The notes under the pieces were generated by a model. The model made no database searches, had not been told where the DNA came from, and saw only the letters and a list, made by a program, of their open reading frames with translations. Positions 63,462 to 64,000 of a DNA stretch of 64,000 bases are shown piece by piece. Positions within the stretch are counted from its first letter, which is position 1. The number at the start of each line of letters is the position of its first letter. The stretch is from assembly GCF_041058985.1 (NCBI RefSeq), contig NZ_JBEHZE010000001.1:1-64000 (forward strand), given 5' to 3'. The DNA is from Hyphococcus lacteus. GTDB lineage: Bacteria > Pseudomonadota > Alphaproteobacteria > Caulobacterales > Parvularculaceae. The translations under genes were made by a program, and so were the position numbers.

Positions 63462-64000
63462 ATGAATAGCACCGCCACTGATCAGAACAAAGTTAGCGCG
63501 TCGGCCGAACCAGCGCCAAAACGCCGTGTTCTGGACACACTACCCATGCAGGCCCGGACCACCGGTGATCAGGCCGCTGCCCGTTCCCGTCTCGTCCGCC
63601 GCCTTAGGGTCATTCTCCCGATAATGGCACTGGTTCTTGTGGCGGCGTTTTTCTTTAATACTCAATCCAACTCCGTCGATGAAGCCTTTCTCAAAGACTT
63701 TGAGGATGTCGCCTCTTTTGCGGTAGACAAGCAAATGCTGAGCCCATCATTCGCAGGCACGGATAGCAGCGGTAAACCATTCGAGATCAGTGCGGATACT
63801 GCCTATCAGCACACAACGCAGAAAGACGTTGTTGAACTTGAACGCCCCAAAGCCGTCCAGGGCAAAGATGCGGAGACAACCATAGTCACCGCCGACAAAG
63901 GCCTCTACCAGACAGATGCGAAAGTTTTGGAGTTGCGCGACAGCGTTACACTCCAACATGACGTTGGGGACGACACCTATATATTCCGCTCGCCAGCCGC
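63462..64000 (+). CDS. lptC: LPS export protein LptC (5' part, cut by window end)
   Basis: The frame from the ATG at 63462 runs off the window end after about 179 residues. It has a basic cytoplasmic start, one membrane segment (VILPIMALVLVAAFFF, about residues 49-65) and a periplasmic beta-jellyroll start (PFEISADTAYQ, ITADKG-like TADKGLYQTD). This is LptC, which passes lipopolysaccharide from LptBFG to LptA. Place after rnd, with lptA expected next, supports the call. Confidence 0.88.
   Translation, partial: MNSTATDQNKVSASAEPAPKRRVLDTLPMQARTTGDQAAARSRLVRRLRVILPIMALVLVAAFFFNTQSNSVDEAFLKDFEDVASFAVDKQMLSPSFAGTDSSGKPFEISADTAYQHTTQKDVVELERPKAVQGKDAETTIVTADKGLYQTDAKVLELRDSVTLQHDVGDDTYIFRSPA

Noticed and set aside
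1..64000. CRISPR arrays, complete insertion sequences and rRNA genes
   Set aside because: No spaced direct repeats, transposase genes with flanking inverted repeats or rRNA-like stretches were seen on either strand.

Overview
The window looks like a chromosomal segment of an aerobic, probably marine alphaproteobacterium. The reasons are the conserved order tig-clpP-clpX-lon-hupB with tRNA genes, the glnB, ygfZ, rnd and lptC neighbourhood, TIGR02301-type and DUF2924/DUF3489 proteins, and an abundance of TonB-dependent receptors with secreted peptidases. That last trait is typical of Kordiimonadales, Sphingomonadales and Hyphomonadales. Genus-level placement is not possible from sequence reading alone.

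Region 1 (about 1-19,230) is a catabolic cluster. A leftward operon encodes a TonB-dependent receptor, a penicillin-acylase-family amidase, an S9 peptidase and a spinster-type MFS transporter. A rightward operon encodes a hotdog thioesterase, an SDR dehydrogenase, a BKACE (DUF849) enzyme, an ornithine-cyclodeaminase-family reductase and the two subunits of aconitase X. A third rightward unit has a secreted esterase, a POT peptide transporter and a GNAT acetyltransferase. At the left edge sit an ArgE-like deacylase, a GntR/FCD regulator and an HSL-type esterase. Similar TGTnnACA palindromes lie in three of the promoter regions. The enzyme set fits import and dismantling of an acylated or esterified peptide-like compound that yields a beta-hydroxy acid and cis-3-hydroxyproline.

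Region 2 (19,590-30,178) is a second peptide-utilisation operon, all leftward: GntR/FCD regulator, TonB-dependent receptor, M19 dipeptidase-like protein, beta-lactamase-fold serine hydrolase, AGCS amino-acid symporter, D-cysteine-desulfhydrase-like PLP enzyme and N-acyl-D-amino-acid deacylase. It points to peptides containing D-residues.

Region 3 (about 30,180-44,700) is an accessory, defence-like island of mixed base composition. It holds a Rad50/Mre11-like pair with a coupled small protein, an OLD-family ATPase-TOPRIM nuclease, and a 1368-residue protein with an N-terminal HigA-type HTH, a candidate PD-(D/E)XK-like nuclease region, a degenerate NTPase-like region and a long helical C-terminus. 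A DUF3489-DUF2924-large serine recombinase module follows, next to tRNA-Val. The 1368-residue protein is the strongest candidate for an undescribed system.

Region 4 (44,717-64,000) is core genome: tRNA-Val, HU, chorismate mutase, Lon, ClpX, ClpP, trigger factor, tRNA-Leu, Nnr, P-II, a 2OG-Fe(II) oxygenase, an SRAP protein, a Nudix hydrolase, dihydroorotase, YgfZ, a MAPEG protein, Tag, a FabH-like synthase, ribonuclease D and the start of lptC, which is cut by the window end.
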